From NCBI RefSeq assembly GCF_001593385.1, contig NZ_LUVZ01000044.1, forward strand, positions 62,001 to 126,000: DNA of 64,000 nt, given 5' to 3'. Made by a program: the position numbers and the translations under genes. Positions within the stretch are counted from its first letter, which is position 1, and the number at the start of each line of letters is the position of its first letter. The stretch comes from Chryseobacterium cucumeris. Lineage in GTDB: Bacteria; Bacteroidota; Bacteroidia; Flavobacteriales; Weeksellaceae. The notes below the pieces were generated by a model. The model saw only the letters and a list, made by a program, of their open reading frames with translations. It was not told the origin of the DNA and ran no database searches. Of the stretch, positions 1 to 9,066 are shown in pieces.

Positions 1-2301
1 GCATCCGTTCTTACCAAGAATTACAGTGTATTCTCCCACCCCTATATCTCTGATACCTGAGGAGGTAGCTCCAGTGCTCCATTGGTATGAATCATATCCA
101 GGACCAGCGTCCAGGTTCGTTTTCGCATCCATACAGATATACTGATCTACAAGGATTGGAGATTTTTTAATTGGAAGTACAATTAATTCAATTTTTGCAT
201 TGGCTGTACATCCCTCAGCAGTTGTTACTTTCACGTATACAAATCCTCCTGTTGAAGGGAAGTTGTTTGGGGTTGTGATTTCATTGATTCCTGCAGTAAG
301 ATCATTCAAAGTACGGTAGTATTTTTTTGTAACAGCATTATAGTCTGTTACTTTTGCTTTTGTAAGGTCAAAATAAGCGTAAGGATCTACATCGTACCAA
401 CAGGCCTTAATAGAAGCATCGGTTACGATGAACGGTACTACAGTAAGGTTGAGTGTTACCTGTTCACAATCTGTAAACTCAACAGAGTTTCCACAGAATT
501 TATAAACGATTTTATCTGGTCCTAAATATCCCGGATTAGGTGTATAAGTGATTGTTCCGTTTGAATTCACTACAGCTGTTCCTTTGGTAGGCGGTGTTAA
601 AATTACTACTGTACTCGGAACCACAGTTTGAGTGGAGGAAGTAAACGTAGGGGTAATAATTTTAGTAGAACAAGCGTTAAGTGCTTGTGTCGTTTCTTTT
701 AAACAAGTTTGTACTTTATAGATAGGTGTTGTTACAGGAGGACATGTTCCCATGGTTACTTTTACGGTATAATTTCCTGATTGAGTAGGAGTATAAGTAT
801 AACTTGTAGCACCAGGAATGGCAACTCCGTCACGGAACCACTGATAGGTTTCATATCCGTCGTCTACCTCAAGAATGATTCCCGGAACACACTCACCTGT
901 CTTTTTCGCAATGACAGGGATTGAAGAGAATCCTGCAAAGTAACCTCCGTATCCTGCAGAGCTATATCCTCCGTTGATACCTGCTGTTACAGCTTTTGTA
1001 GATGTAATCTTAATATTTCCGGTTACACTGTTGATGGCATACGTTACCCAGTTGGCATTTCCTGCAAGGGGATAAGGACCCGCTTCAGGGAGAAGAGGCG
1101 CGTCATTCAACATTACAGTAGCACCAGCCTCTGTCAGAATGTTTAATTTTACTACCAGATCACTGGGAGTAGAGCTGGCTCCTCCCACGCCAAGAGGCAT
1201 TTCATTGATCTTGCCGATTTCATCAATTTTTCTTGGAAGGAAACAGTTTAATGGCGGGATATAGTTGAATCCATTGGTAGCATCACTTTGCAAAACTCCG
1301 ATAAACTGGTATAAATATACATTTTTGGTGGTGGAAATGAACATATTTGAATGTCCTGATGTTCCCTGAGCAACGTAGCTGGTTTCGTTAATTCTGTACC
1401 ATTCTCCGGCAGCAAGTGTTGCAACAGCAGTACCTCCGCCGTTTAGATATACTTCAGTATTATCTTCGGTAGCAACAATAAGACCTCCCTCCATATTTAA
1501 GGAAGGTTGAGTAGATCTTGTTTTTACCATGGCAAAAGTATTCCCAAGTCTGTCAACCGGAACCGATTGATCAAGTACCGGGTCACTGCCTGTTGTTGAA
1601 GCAGAGAAGTTGGCATTACAGCTACCATTGGTCAGTGTTACCGGCTTATCAGCAACAATTTTAGCTCCAATAAAACCTGTTTTGTTTCCAGACTGAGATC
1701 CGGATCCTGCCAGAATGAAAGATTGTCCTTTTTGTAGAGTAAAAGTCTGAGTATTTCCAGTGGGGCTGCCGTTAATAAAAACGACTCCTGCCGTTGGGTT
1801 CCATGATACGGTTACATTGGTATTGTCTTCTGTAGCAAGAACACCTGCTGTAAAATTCTGAATACTGCTGGTATTGGTGTTAGGGGCGGCTGCAACAAAA
1901 AACTTTTTTCCAATTCCGGCCTTTCCTTTACTGGTTATTACTTCCCCGTGAACACTCTGAGCCAGTCTTAAACTACAGTAAAAAGGTTTGGCTGCTTTTA
2001 AATAAAGCCCTTTGTTTCCCACAATGAATGCTTCAGTAGATGTTCCTGTGGAAATAAGGCTGTTGGTAACCTTATAGGTTTGTGGGCTACCTTTACTGAT
2101 AGTAACAGTGGTAAGCACAATATTGTTGTTGTAAATGGTTACGTCAAAAGGAGTGTCTGAATCAGTAGAAAGGTATATCATATTGGTATACCCTCCAACA
2201 CTGTCATAATAAGGAGCAATCCAATGCTCGGTATCCCTTTGTGCAAAGAGTGTATTAATTGTTAAAAAAATTAATACCAAACTGAGTAGAAATCTTTTCA
2301 T
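1..2301 (-). CDS. Large secreted surface protein, IgGFc-binding-like and Ig/PKD-like modules, 3' end outside window
   Basis: An open frame of 767 codons starts at 2301 and runs off the left edge, so the C-terminus is missing. It begins with a Sec signal peptide (MKRFLLSLVLIFLTINTLFA, cut near Ala-Gln). The next ~430 residues resemble the IgGFc-binding-type domain of Bacteroidota surface proteins, with repeated NGG/ATEDNT-type beta strands and the phrase VPVDRLGNTFAMVKT. After that come Ig/PKD-like beta modules rich in Gly, Thr and Tyr with paired cysteines (for example TYQWFRDG). Proteins of this build in flavobacteria usually end in a type B Type IX sorting domain, but that part is not visible here. 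Likely a cell-surface or secreted adhesin/gliding-associated protein; the exact role is unknown. The start is supported by a -7 element 22 nt upstream. Confidence 0.7.
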   Translation of the reverse strand, partial: MKRFLLSLVLIFLTINTLFAQRDTEHWIAPYYDSVGGYTNMIYLSTDSDTPFDVTIYNNNIVLTTVTISKGSPQTYKVTNSLISTGTSTEAFIVGNKGLYLKAAKPFYCSLRLAQSVHGEVITSKGKAGIGKKFFVAAAPNTNTSSIQNFTAGVLATEDNTNVTVSWNPTAGVVFINGSPTGNTQTFTLQKGQSFILAGSGSQSGNKTGFIGAKIVADKPVTLTNGSCNANFSASTTGSDPVLDQSVPVDRLGNTFAMVKTRSTQPSLNMEGGLIVATEDNTEVYLNGGGTAVATLAAGEWYRINETSYVAQGTSGHSNMFISTTKNVYLYQFIGVLQSDATNGFNYIPPLNCFLPRKIDEIGKINEMPLGVGGASSTPSDLVVKLNILTEAGATVMLNDAPLLPEAGPYPLAGNANWVTYAINSVTGNIKITSTKAVTAGINGGYSSAGYGGYFAGFSSIPVIAKKTGECVPGIILEVDDGYETYQWFRDGVAIPGATSYTYTPTQSGNYTVKVTMGTCPPVTTPIYKVQTCLKETTQALNACSTKIITPTFTSSTQTVVPSTVVILTPPTKGTAVVNSNGTITYTPNPGYLGPDKIVYKFCGNSVEFTDCEQVTLNLTVVPFIVTDASIKACWYDVDPYAYFDLTKAKVTDYNAVTKKYYRTLNDLTAGINEITTPNNFPSTGGFVYVKVTTAEGCTANAKIELIVLPIKKSPILVDQYICMDAKTNLDAGPGYDSYQWSTGATSSGIRDIGVGEYTVILGKNGC

Positions 2302-2323
2302 GAGTATGGAATTAGGATTTCTA

Positions 2324-2331
2324 CAAAAATA
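2324..2331 (-). promoter_or_regulatory. -7 promoter element of the large surface protein gene
   Basis: Reading the minus strand gives TATTTTTG, a match to the Bacteroidota -7 consensus TAnnTTTG, 22 nt before the ATG at 2301. The -33 region is AT-rich with no clear TTTG. The rest of the 300-bp gap 2302-2601 holds the tsf terminator and no recognisable gene. Confidence 0.45.
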
Positions 2332-2545
2332 AAATAAAAAATGAAATACTTTTAATAAAATTTAAATAAATGTTAAATATACGCCTTCGGTTTTTAATCA
2401 AAAACCCTGTTAGGTATGAAACTGGTAATAGACTCTTGAGCGTAACCATGGTGATTATCTGGTAATAATTCTTTTTTCGGTGAATTTTTTAGTCTGTTAA
2501 TTTTTTCGGATGTATGACCGCATTATTGAGTGAAAATAATGGTAA

Positions 2546-2577
2546 TAAAAAATCCCGGTGAAATTTTCACCGGGACT
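2546..2577 (-). terminator. Rho-independent terminator of tsf
   Basis: A 10-bp GC-rich inverted repeat (CCCGGTGAAA at 2554-2563 with its complement at 2565-2574; realistically a 7-bp stem with a 7-nt loop) is followed on the minus strand by a T-rich tail (A-run 2547-2552 on the plus strand). It lies 25 nt past the tsf stop. Confidence 0.8.
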
Positions 2578-2601
2578 CTATATTCTTTTGAAACAGTCAG
2601 C

Positions 2602-3426
2602 TTATAGGCTTACTCTTACAAATCCTGTTACTTTTAAGTCTGCGTTTACAGATTTTACGTAATCAGCAACTGAGATACTTCCGTCTTTAATGAAATCCTG
2701 GTGTACCAAAGTGTTGTCTTTGTAGAATCTCTGCATTTTACCTTTCAGGATGTTGTCGATAATGTTGGCAGGCTTACCTTCTTCAGTAAGTTTGTGTCTT
2801 TCAATCTCTAACTCTCTGTCGATAGTTTCCTGAGAAACTGCAGTTTCGTCAAGAGCAATTGGGTTCATTGCAGCAACCTGCATAGAAACAGCTTTAGCAG
2901 CTTCTTCAGCTCCGTCTACTTTTGCAGAAAGAGAAGTGATAGCAGCAATTTTGTTTCCAGCATGGATGTAAGCTCCTAAGAAATCTCCCTGGATTCTTTC
3001 GAAAGATCCGATTTCGATTTTCTCACCGATAACTCCTGTTTGCTCAACTAATTTCTCAGCAACAGTGATTCCGTGGAAATCTGTAGCTAAAAGCTCTTCT
3101 TTAGTAGCAGCGAAAATAGCCATTTCAGCTAATTCGTAAGCTAGCTCAACGAATGCTTCGTTTTTAGCAACGAAGTCAGTTTCACAATTTAAAGAAATTA
3201 CAGCACCTAAAGTGTTGTCTTCATTTACTCTTGCGATTACTGCCCCTTCAGTAGACTCTCTGTCAGCTCTGTTAGCAGCAACTTTTTGTCCTTTTTTTCT
3301 AAGGATATCTACCGCTTTTTCGAAGTCTCCTTCAGCTTCAACTAGAGCTTTCTTGCAGTCCATCATACCTGCACCTGTTTGGTTTCTTAATTTAGCTACG
3401 TCTGCAGCAACTGGTGTATAAGACAT
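2602..3426 (-). CDS. tsf: Translation elongation factor Ts
   Basis: EF-Ts is the cytoplasmic guanine-nucleotide exchange factor that regenerates EF-Tu-GTP. At 274 residues it has normal length for the family. The N-terminal UBA-like domain (about residues 10-50) carries the signature TGAGMMDCKKALVEAEGD, and the core domain carries the conserved CETDFVAKNEAF (about residues 80-91). The start at 3426 gives the usual short lead-in before the UBA helix. It is a single-gene unit with its own promoter (3487-3516) and terminator. Usually rpsB sits directly upstream; here the upstream neighbour is a divergent secreted hypothetical. Confidence 0.97.
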   Translation of the reverse strand: MSYTPVAADVAKLRNQTGAGMMDCKKALVEAEGDFEKAVDILRKKGQKVAANRADRESTEGAVIARVNEDNTLGAVISLNCETDFVAKNEAFVELAYELAEMAIFAATKEELLATDFHGITVAEKLVEQTGVIGEKIEIGSFERIQGDFLGAYIHAGNKIAAITSLSAKVDGAEEAAKAVSMQVAAMNPIALDETAVSQETIDRELEIERHKLTEEGKPANIIDNILKGKMQRFYKDNTLVHQDFIKDGSISVADYVKSVNADLKVTGFVRVSL

Positions 3427-3486
3427 AATATCTATTATTTTTTATTTAAGATTAGTATTAATTTTTAGCTTAATTTTAGAGCAGTG

Positions 3487-3516
3487 CAAAGATAATGATT
3501 TTAATGATAAACTAAA
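3487..3516 (-). promoter_or_regulatory. tsf promoter
   Basis: The minus strand carries TATCTTTG at 3494-3487 (perfect TAnnTTTG) with TTTA at 3516-3513, 18 bp upstream (consensus TTTG, spacing about 19). The predicted leader of tsf mRNA is about 55 nt. Confidence 0.6.
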
Positions 3517-3569
3517 AAATGACTTTTCACGTTATTAATATATTTAATACTATTTTAAAGGTTTGATTA

Positions 3570-4340
3570 ATGAAAAAAATCTTCTTCCTTCTATTTATAT
3601 GCATTTTTGCTCTAGGTTTTTCTCAAAAAAAGAAAAAAACAAAATCTAAAGCTGTTGTTGAAAAAGAAACTGTAATTATCTATACCGAACAGGAAGCTGA
3701 GATTTCAAAAGAGGCAAGAGTCATTGCCGGATTTTTGAAACAGAACCCAGGTCATGCTAAAACTGACTATTTCAAAAGAAAGCTGATTGATATTATTATG
3801 GCAGATAATTCGCCGGAAGCAAAGCCTACAATCAGACCAATCAGTAAAGAGAAAATTGAAAATATTGTAAAAAATAATGAACTGAATAGCGGTAAAACAC
3901 TTGCTGCAAATAAAACAAACACAGTAAACGGTAAGGCTGTGTCTAATAATACTGCAGCGGCTATTGAGGCTTTAAAAGAAGAAAGAAGAACTACTTTTGC
4001 ATCGGTGGGATCTGCAGGTACAGCAAAAACGGCAGGAACATCTAAAGCTGAGCCAAGTGAGGAAGGGAAAAGGAGAGCAGCGATGCTTACTCATCTTTTT
4101 AATAATGATATCAACAAAAGTGAAGCTTATATCAATATTAAGAATAGGTCGTCCTGTAATCTTATTGTTAAGATCAGCGGGAAAAAATATTACAATTTAA
4201 CGGTTCCAGCAAAAGGAGAAAATTTTATCCTGGTTGATAAGGGAGAGTACGTAATGACCACATCAGTCTGTGATGCAAAATATTCATCTGTAAAGAAAAT
4301 TACTCAGGATATTGAAATTGCCCTGAATGTTGCGGAATAG
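3570..4340 (+). CDS. Secreted hypothetical protein (possibly DUF6759 family)
   Basis: A 256-residue protein with a clear Sec signal peptide (MKKIFFLLFICIFALGFSQ) followed by a Lys-rich stretch. The middle (about 60-165) is low-complexity and rich in Asn, Ala, Lys and Thr. The last ~90 residues form a compact folded region with two cysteines (NRSSCNLIVKISGKKYY and TTSVCDAKYSSVKK), reading like a small beta-sandwich. From memory this C-terminal part resembles the flavobacterial DUF6759 family, which has no known function; I could not check this. It is transcribed divergently from tsf and convergently with accA, sharing a two-way terminator with it. Probably periplasmic or surface located. Confidence 0.75.
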   Translation: MKKIFFLLFICIFALGFSQKKKKTKSKAVVEKETVIIYTEQEAEISKEARVIAGFLKQNPGHAKTDYFKRKLIDIIMADNSPEAKPTIRPISKEKIENIVKNNELNSGKTLAANKTNTVNGKAVSNNTAAAIEALKEERRTTFASVGSAGTAKTAGTSKAEPSEEGKRRAAMLTHLFNNDINKSEAYINIKNRSSCNLIVKISGKKYYNLTVPAKGENFILVDKGEYVMTTSVCDAKYSSVKKITQDIEIALNVAE

Positions 4341-4365
4341 AATAAATAAGAAGAAAACTAAAGAA

Positions 4366-4397
4366 AAAAAGGTTAAGAAAAAATTCTTAACCTTTTT
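4366..4397. terminator. Bidirectional terminator between secreted hypothetical and accA
   Basis: A 14-bp inverted repeat (AAAAAGGTTAAGAA at 4366-4379 with its complement at 4384-4397, 4-nt loop) has an A-run on one side and a T-run on the other, so it can stop transcription from both convergent genes. Confidence 0.85.
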
Positions 4398-4402
4398 ATT
4401 TT

Positions 4403-5359
4403 TTATCCTTTGAACTGACCCATTGCAATGAATTTGTCCTGTCTTTGGGTTTCAAGCTCCTGACCTGTAAATTTGGAGAAAGCTTTGATATTCTGTAAAA
4501 TTGAATTTTTCAGGTTTAAATAGGTTGTCTCCTGATCATAATGAGCACCTCCAAGCGGTTCCTCAATGATTCCGTCTATGAACTTTTCTCTTAAAGCATC
4601 TGCCGGAGTAAGATTTAATGCATTGGCAGCATCTTCTTTGTGATCCCAGTTTCTCCATAAGATAGAAGAACAGCTTTCTGGTGCAATTACTGTATACCAG
4701 GTGTTTTCCAACATATACACTTTATTTCCAACACCTATTCCTAATGCCCCACCACTGGCACCTTCTCCGATGATGTAAGTGAAGATTGGAGTTTTCAGCT
4801 GAACCATTTCAAAAATATTTCTTGCAATAGCTTCACCTTGTCCTCTTTCTTCAGCTTCCAATCCTGGATAAGCTCCCGGTGTATCTACTAAAGTTACCAC
4901 AGGGATATTAAACTTTTCAGCAAGTTTCATTAATCTTAAAGCTTTTCTGTATCCTTCCGGATTTGGCATTCCAAATCTTCTGTGCTGTCTTTCTTTAGTC
5001 GTTCTTCCTTTTTGAGTCCCTATGATCATTACTTTCTGACCATCAAGGGTAATCAATCCTCCAATCATTGCCGGATCATCAGCGAAATTTCTGTCTCCAT
5101 GAAGTTCTAAGAAACTGCCTTTGTCTGCCATTCCGTTGATATAGTCCAGTGTATAAGGACGATCCGGGTGACGGGACAGTTGTACTCTTTGCCAAGGTGT
5201 AAGATTTCCATAGATTTCTTTTTTCTTTTCTAAAATCTTATCCTCAATCTGGCTGCATGCTAATTTTACATCAACACCACTTTCTTCTCCTACTAAAGAA
5301 CACGTCTGGTATTGGTCCATCAATTCTTTGATAGGAAGTTCGAAACTTAAATATTCCAT
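4403..5359 (-). CDS. accA: Acetyl-CoA carboxylase carboxyltransferase subunit alpha
   Basis: AccA forms half of the carboxyltransferase that moves CO2 from biotin on AccB to acetyl-CoA, the first step of fatty acid synthesis. The 318-residue length is normal. Visible family motifs include the oxyanion-forming glycines in [14 protein letters not shown] (about 205-218), the helix [16 protein letters not shown], and [19 protein letters not shown] near residue 245. It lies 49 nt downstream of gltX on the same strand and also has a -7 element of its own (5383-5390). The partner subunits AccB and AccC are encoded at 25239-27175; accD is not in the window. Confidence 0.97.
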   Translation of the reverse strand: MEYLSFELPIKELMDQYQTCSLVGEESGVDVKLACSQIEDKILEKKKEIYGNLTPWQRVQLSRHPDRPYTLDYINGMADKGSFLELHGDRNFADDPAMIGGLITLDGQKVMIIGTQKGRTTKERQHRRFGMPNPEGYRKALRLMKLAEKFNIPVVTLVDTPGAYPGLEAEERGQGEAIARNIFEMVQLKTPIFTYIIGEGASGGALGIGVGNKVYMLENTWYTVIAPESCSSILWRNWDHKEDAANALNLTPADALREKFIDGIIEEPLGGAHYDQETTYLNLKNSILQNIKAFSKFTGQELETQRQDKFIAMGQFKG

Positions 5360-5382
5360 TTCTTGAAGTAAATTAAATCTTT

Positions 5383-5390
5383 CAAATGTA
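5383..5390 (-). promoter_or_regulatory. -7 element upstream of accA
   Basis: The minus strand reads TACATTTG (TAnnTTTG), 23 nt before the accA ATG, inside the gltX-accA gap. No good -33 partner is visible, so accA may be read both from here and from gltX. Confidence 0.35.
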
Positions 5391-5408
5391 TGAAAAATTA
5401 TGGTTATT

Positions 5409-6917
5409 CTATTTAAAATTATTTATAGCATTGCTTATTCTGGAGATACTTTCCTCTTTACCAAGGATTTCCAGAATATCCGGAACGTCCGGTCCTTTCA
5501 GTTCTCCTACTAAAGATAATCGTAACGGCATCATTACTTTACCCATTCCTAATCCTTTGTTTTCAGCAAAATCATGCATGGTTTGTTTTAATGTTTCAGC
5601 AACAAAGTCTGTAGCTTCAAATGAAGCAGCCAATTCTCCTAAAATTGCTGATGTTTCTTCATTCCAAGCCTTTTTTGAGGCCTTTTCATCATATGAAGTA
5701 GGAGCTTCAAAGAAGAATTTTCCGCTCTCATAGATGTCTTTCGGGAAAGTGGCTCTTTCTTTCATCAGATGAATTACTTTCAATAGTTTTTCATCAGAAG
5801 CACCGGAAAGATCAAGATCTGTGTTTTTCAGAATCTGAAGAAGCTCTTCATCAGATTTCATCTGAATATATTGGTGGTTGAACCATTCAGATTTTTCTTT
5901 GCTGAATCTTGCTCCCGCTTTATGTACTTTATGAAGATCGAATTCCCTGATCATTTCATCCAAAGGAAGTATTTCTTTATCATCTGCAGGAGACCAGCCT
6001 AATAAAGCAACCATATTAATGAAAGCGTCAGGAAGATATCCGTTTTCTCTGTATCCTTTAGAAATTACCCCTGTAGCAGGATCTTTAAAGTCAAGAGGGA
6101 ATACCGGGAATCCGAATTTATCTCCGTCTCTTTTGCTTAATTTTCCTTTTCCTTCTGGTTTCAAAATTAAAGAAAGGTGTGCAAACTGTGGTGCTTCCCA
6201 CTGCATTGCTTCGTATAATAAGGTGTGAAGTCCCAAAGATGGAAGCCATTCTTCACCTCGGATGACGTGGGAGATTTCCATTTCATGGTCATCAATAATG
6301 TTGGCAAAATGATACGTTGGCATTCCGTCATTCTTTACCAGAACTTTATCATCTAAAGTATTGGTGTTGACTGAAAATTTTCCACGAATAATATCTTCAA
6401 GATTTAATACTCTGTCAACAGGCATTTTAAACCGTACTACATAAGGCGTCTTTTCGTCTAATAACCTTTGAACCTCTTCTTCAGAAAGGGCAAGGCTGTT
6501 TCTTAAACGGTTTCTTGTTTTATTATCATAAGAGAAAACATCACCTTTCGCTTCATATTCTGCACGCATTGCATCCAGTTCTTCTGCAGTATCAAAAGCA
6601 ATGTAAGCATAGTCTGTCTTCAGGATCTGTTCAGTATATCTGTCGTAGATGTCTCTTCTTTCAGACTGTCTGTAAGGAGCGAATTTTCCTCCTTTCTTAG
6701 GACTCTCATCAGGAATGATTCCGCACCATTCTAAAGCTTCTTCAATATATTCTTCAGCTCCCTCTACATATCTGGCGGTATCTGTATCTTCAATTCTTAA
6801 TACAAATTCTCCTCCTTGATTTTTAGCAAAAAGATAATCATATAATGCGGTTCTTACGCCTCCCAAATGTAATGGTCCTGTAGGACTTGGAGCAAAACGT
6901 ACTCTTACTTTCTCCAT
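5409..6917 (-). CDS. gltX: Glutamate--tRNA ligase
   Basis: Charges tRNA-Glu with glutamate in the cytoplasm; class I synthetase. The start at 6917 gives 502 residues, the normal length, and begins [20 protein letters not shown], containing the HIGH-equivalent PLHLGG. The KMSKS-equivalent is KLSKRDGD (about residue 250). The reading frame stays open a further 70 codons upstream, but that extension is Lys/Arg-rich and unlike any GltX, and a -7 element at 6935-6942 lies inside it, so I reject the longer start. The C-terminal anticodon-binding helices run to the stop. The next gene downstream is accA. Confidence 0.97.
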   Translation of the reverse strand: MEKVRVRFAPSPTGPLHLGGVRTALYDYLFAKNQGGEFVLRIEDTDTARYVEGAEEYIEEALEWCGIIPDESPKKGGKFAPYRQSERRDIYDRYTEQILKTDYAYIAFDTAEELDAMRAEYEAKGDVFSYDNKTRNRLRNSLALSEEEVQRLLDEKTPYVVRFKMPVDRVLNLEDIIRGKFSVNTNTLDDKVLVKNDGMPTYHFANIIDDHEMEISHVIRGEEWLPSLGLHTLLYEAMQWEAPQFAHLSLILKPEGKGKLSKRDGDKFGFPVFPLDFKDPATGVISKGYRENGYLPDAFINMVALLGWSPADDKEILPLDEMIREFDLHKVHKAGARFSKEKSEWFNHQYIQMKSDEELLQILKNTDLDLSGASDEKLLKVIHLMKERATFPKDIYESGKFFFEAPTSYDEKASKKAWNEETSAILGELAASFEATDFVAETLKQTMHDFAENKGLGMGKVMMPLRLSLVGELKGPDVPDILEILGKEESISRISNAINNFK

Positions 6918-6934
6918 TTCAATTTTAATTTTTG

Positions 6935-6942
6935 CAAATTTA
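6935..6942 (-). promoter_or_regulatory. -7 element of gltX
   Basis: The minus strand reads TAAATTTG, matching TAnnTTTG, 17 nt upstream of the chosen gltX ATG. It argues for the 6917 start because a transcript from here could not include the upstream in-frame codons. Confidence 0.5.
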
Positions 6943-7279
6943 CTTAAAATTATGCGTTTAAGAGATGATTTATGACCGCGTATTGTTTTTTTGATCCTGA
7001 CTTTTTTATTTATTTCTATAGATTTTCGATAATTACGGTTTTTAAAACTCCCAATCTTATATTTCTGATCAAATTTTTTACTCATTGATTCTAACCTATA
7101 AAATAAGGTTGTGAAAAATGAATTCATAAATAGTAAGTATTGTGTTTAATACGTGTTTTCTTTTGTGAGTATTTGTACGTTTGTTTCTATAATTCATTTT
7201 GTTTATTTAAATCACAATTAAGTGATGGTTTTAATATTTATTCATGGTGTTTTAAGCGTGTGATAAAATCACTAATAAA
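6943..7279. other. Intergenic region between gltX and the first MACPF gene
   Basis: About 340 bp, strongly AT-rich. Open frames here (an N-terminal extension frame of gltX and a short forward frame from 7140) have no recognisable protein character. I see no RNA gene. The right end leads into the operator-like palindrome of the MACPF promoter. Confidence 0.5.
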
Positions 7280-7291
7280 TGATATATGTCA
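7280..7291. promoter_or_regulatory. Operator-like palindrome upstream of MACPF gene 1
   Basis: TGATATATGTCA, a 12-bp palindrome with one mismatch, ends 35 bp before the -7 element of the first MACPF gene. A perfect version (TGATATATATCA) sits 34 bp before the -7 element of the second MACPF gene. Centred near -52, it is placed where an activator would bind. The protein that binds it is unknown. Confidence 0.45.
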
Positions 7292-7326
7292 GTTGTTGTT
7301 TTTATATTTCACCTGGTATTGAAGTT

Positions 7327-7334
7327 TATATTTG
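7327..7334 (+). promoter_or_regulatory. -7 element of MACPF gene 1
   Basis: TATATTTG matches TAnnTTTG, 22 nt before the ATG at 7357. No TTTG is found at the expected -33 distance, which fits a promoter that depends on an activator. Confidence 0.55.
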
Positions 7335-7356
7335 TAGGAAATTTTAAAATAATACT

Positions 7357-8787
7357 ATGAAAAAACAAGTTTTATTTAGCTTCAGTGCAGCACTGTTGCT
7401 TTTCATGGGGTCATGTTCTTCAGATGATCTTAATAACGAATCTACTCCTGATAGTCCGGCAAAAACGAATCGTTTATCAGCAGCGAAATTTGCAGGTGAT
7501 GGTGCTTATGATGTTTTAGGACATGGTTTTAATGCTACCGGGGAATATGCCAATGCTAATTCTGCAGGGTTTAAAGTAATTGATATTGATCGTTTTAAAT
7601 CTGAACAGGCTGCAAGATTACTTTCTGAAAATACAAATACACAGCAGTATCTTGAAGAATATGGAGAAAATGCAGAAACCTATTCTAAAATGGTTTCTAC
7701 AAAAGTAGACGCTACTGCAGGAATTCCCTTGTTTAAAAAAACAGTATCAGTAGGATTTAATTCTGCAGTTACGACCAACCATAAATTTGATGCCAAATAT
7801 ATTTATGGCAGTTACAACCTTATTATTAAGCAAAAAAGGCTAAGATTCAATGCTACCACAGATATGTTGGCGGACTATGTAACTCCGGAATTTACCCAGG
7901 ATTTGCAAACGAAAACTCCTCAGCAGATTGTAGAGGATTATGGAACCCACGTTATGATTGATATTTATACTGGAGCTAAAATGGATATCATGTTTCAGTC
8001 TGAAACAACTAACGAAAGCCGTGACCGTGCTGCCAGAATTGGAGTAAAAGTGGGGGTAAAATCTATCTTTGATGTAGATGTAACCAATGATGTGAATACT
8101 TCGGAATCATCTATGAATTACTCTAAGAAATTATCCTACAGAACAAGAGGTGGGGATCCTTCAAAAGGTTTGGTTGGAGAGCTGAATCTTGACCAGGATG
8201 CTCCAAAAATTAACATTACAAACTGGCAAAGCAGTTCTACTGCTAGCAATTCTGTATTGGTGGAATTTGGAAATAACGGCCTTGTTCCTATCTATAATCT
8301 GGTAAAAGATGCTGCCAAAAAAGCTCAGCTTAAGACGTATGTAGATCAGTATTTAATTGATAACCAAATTTCATTGGAGTATAATACTACAATGTTATAT
8401 GGCTACCAAAATCAGGCAGACAGTAATCATTATTTCACTTTCAATACAAACCTTCAGCCATCTTCTTACTGGACTAATGAAGGACCGACATTTAAAGTGT
8501 TTCAGTATAAAGCACCTGATACAGTTCCTATTTATTGCTATAAAAGTACTTCGGGAGCTGATCACTACTTTACCCAGGCAAGTACGTTACAGCCATCTTC
8601 TTATTGGAATGTTTATATGGGAGTAGCATTCTATGCTTATAAAGATCCGGGAGCTGGAAGAATTCCTGTATATAGCTATAAAGCTAAAAACAGATCGGAT
8701 CATTATCTTTCAGTGTCACCTAATTTAGGTCCTGTGAACTATTGGAGCATCAGAGAAGGTATTGCTTTCTATATTCCAGCTAATTAA
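7357..8787 (+). CDS. MACPF-domain surface lipoprotein with three C-terminal repeats (paralog 1)
   Basis: A 476-residue perforin-like lipoprotein. The signal peptide ends in a lipobox (LLLFMGSC, Cys20), and the Cys is followed by SSDD, an acidic stretch typical of the flavobacterial lipoprotein export signal, so it should be displayed on the cell surface. Residues ~40-340 are a MACPF domain; its signature is YGTHV at 195-199. Residues 346-476 are three ~45-residue repeats of the form P-x-Y-x-Y..DHY(F/L)(T/S)...YW...G.AFY, resembling the DUF5648 repeat family. MACPF proteins oligomerise into membrane pores; in Bacteroidales such lipoproteins (BSAPs) kill related bacteria, with the C-terminal domain choosing the target. 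An antibacterial role here is inference. A second copy follows at 9067. No adjacent immunity gene is recognised. Confidence 0.88.
   Translation: MKKQVLFSFSAALLLFMGSCSSDDLNNESTPDSPAKTNRLSAAKFAGDGAYDVLGHGFNATGEYANANSAGFKVIDIDRFKSEQAARLLSENTNTQQYLEEYGENAETYSKMVSTKVDATAGIPLFKKTVSVGFNSAVTTNHKFDAKYIYGSYNLIIKQKRLRFNATTDMLADYVTPEFTQDLQTKTPQQIVEDYGTHVMIDIYTGAKMDIMFQSETTNESRDRAARIGVKVGVKSIFDVDVTNDVNTSESSMNYSKKLSYRTRGGDPSKGLVGELNLDQDAPKINITNWQSSSTASNSVLVEFGNNGLVPIYNLVKDAAKKAQLKTYVDQYLIDNQISLEYNTTMLYGYQNQADSNHYFTFNTNLQPSSYWTNEGPTFKVFQYKAPDTVPIYCYKSTSGADHYFTQASTLQPSSYWNVYMGVAFYAYKDPGAGRIPVYSYKAKNRSDHYLSVSPNLGPVNYWSIREGIAFYIPAN
8392..8784 (+). repeat. Three tandem ~45-codon repeats in MACPF protein 1
   Basis: Repeat units begin at residues 346, 391 and 437 (bases 8392, 8527, 8665). 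Shared positions are Y-x-Y, (D/N)HY, YW and a closing (A/T)F with aromatic residues. The pattern is like DUF5648/beta-trefoil-style repeats often linked to binding at cell surfaces. Confidence 0.7.
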
Positions 8788-8826
8788 TTTTTGGATTTAT
8801 ATAAATCAATTTGGTTATACATTATG

Positions 8827-8858
8827 AGTGGAGTCGGTAATTCTGACTCCACTTTTTG
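8827..8858 (+). terminator. Terminator after MACPF gene 1
   Basis: AGTGGAGTC (8827-8835) pairs with GACTCCACT (8845-8853) and is followed by a T-run. It separates the two MACPF genes into independent transcription units. Confidence 0.8.
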
Positions 8859-8992
8859 TTTATCATCAAATAGGGCTTGGGTTTGATGTGAAAATAATAA
8901 TAGTAATTATTTATTTTTGTTATTTCTCTATTGTGTGATGTTATAACTGTTTATTAATAGAGTTTTAAATGATTATTAAATTCACTTATTGA

Positions 8993-9004
8993 TGATATAT
9001 ATCA
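8993..9004. promoter_or_regulatory. Operator-like palindrome upstream of MACPF gene 2
   Basis: TGATATATATCA is a perfect 12-bp palindrome (14 bp counting the flanking A and T at 8992 and 9005) located 34 bp before the -7 element. It corresponds in sequence and position to the element at 7280-7291. Confidence 0.5.
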
Positions 9005-9038
9005 TTATTAAATTATTTCCTCACTTGGTGATGAGTTT

Positions 9039-9046
9039 TATATTTG
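9039..9046 (+). promoter_or_regulatory. -7 element of MACPF gene 2
   Basis: TATATTTG (TAnnTTTG) 20 nt before the ATG. The 20 bp on its left (CACTTGGTGATGAGTT-like) align with the same region of paralog 1, showing that the regulatory region was duplicated with the gene. Confidence 0.55.
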
Positions 9047-9066
9047 CAGAAACTTTTTAATAATCT

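Noticed and set aside
5386-5733. Forward open frames opposite gltX and many similar frames opposite real genes
   Set aside because: They mirror well-supported genes on the other strand and show no protein-family features of their own.
6918-7127. 70-codon N-terminal extension of gltX
   Set aside because: The extra part is Lys/Arg-rich and unlike GltX; the family start [14 protein letters not shown] lies at 6917 and a -7 element falls inside the extension.
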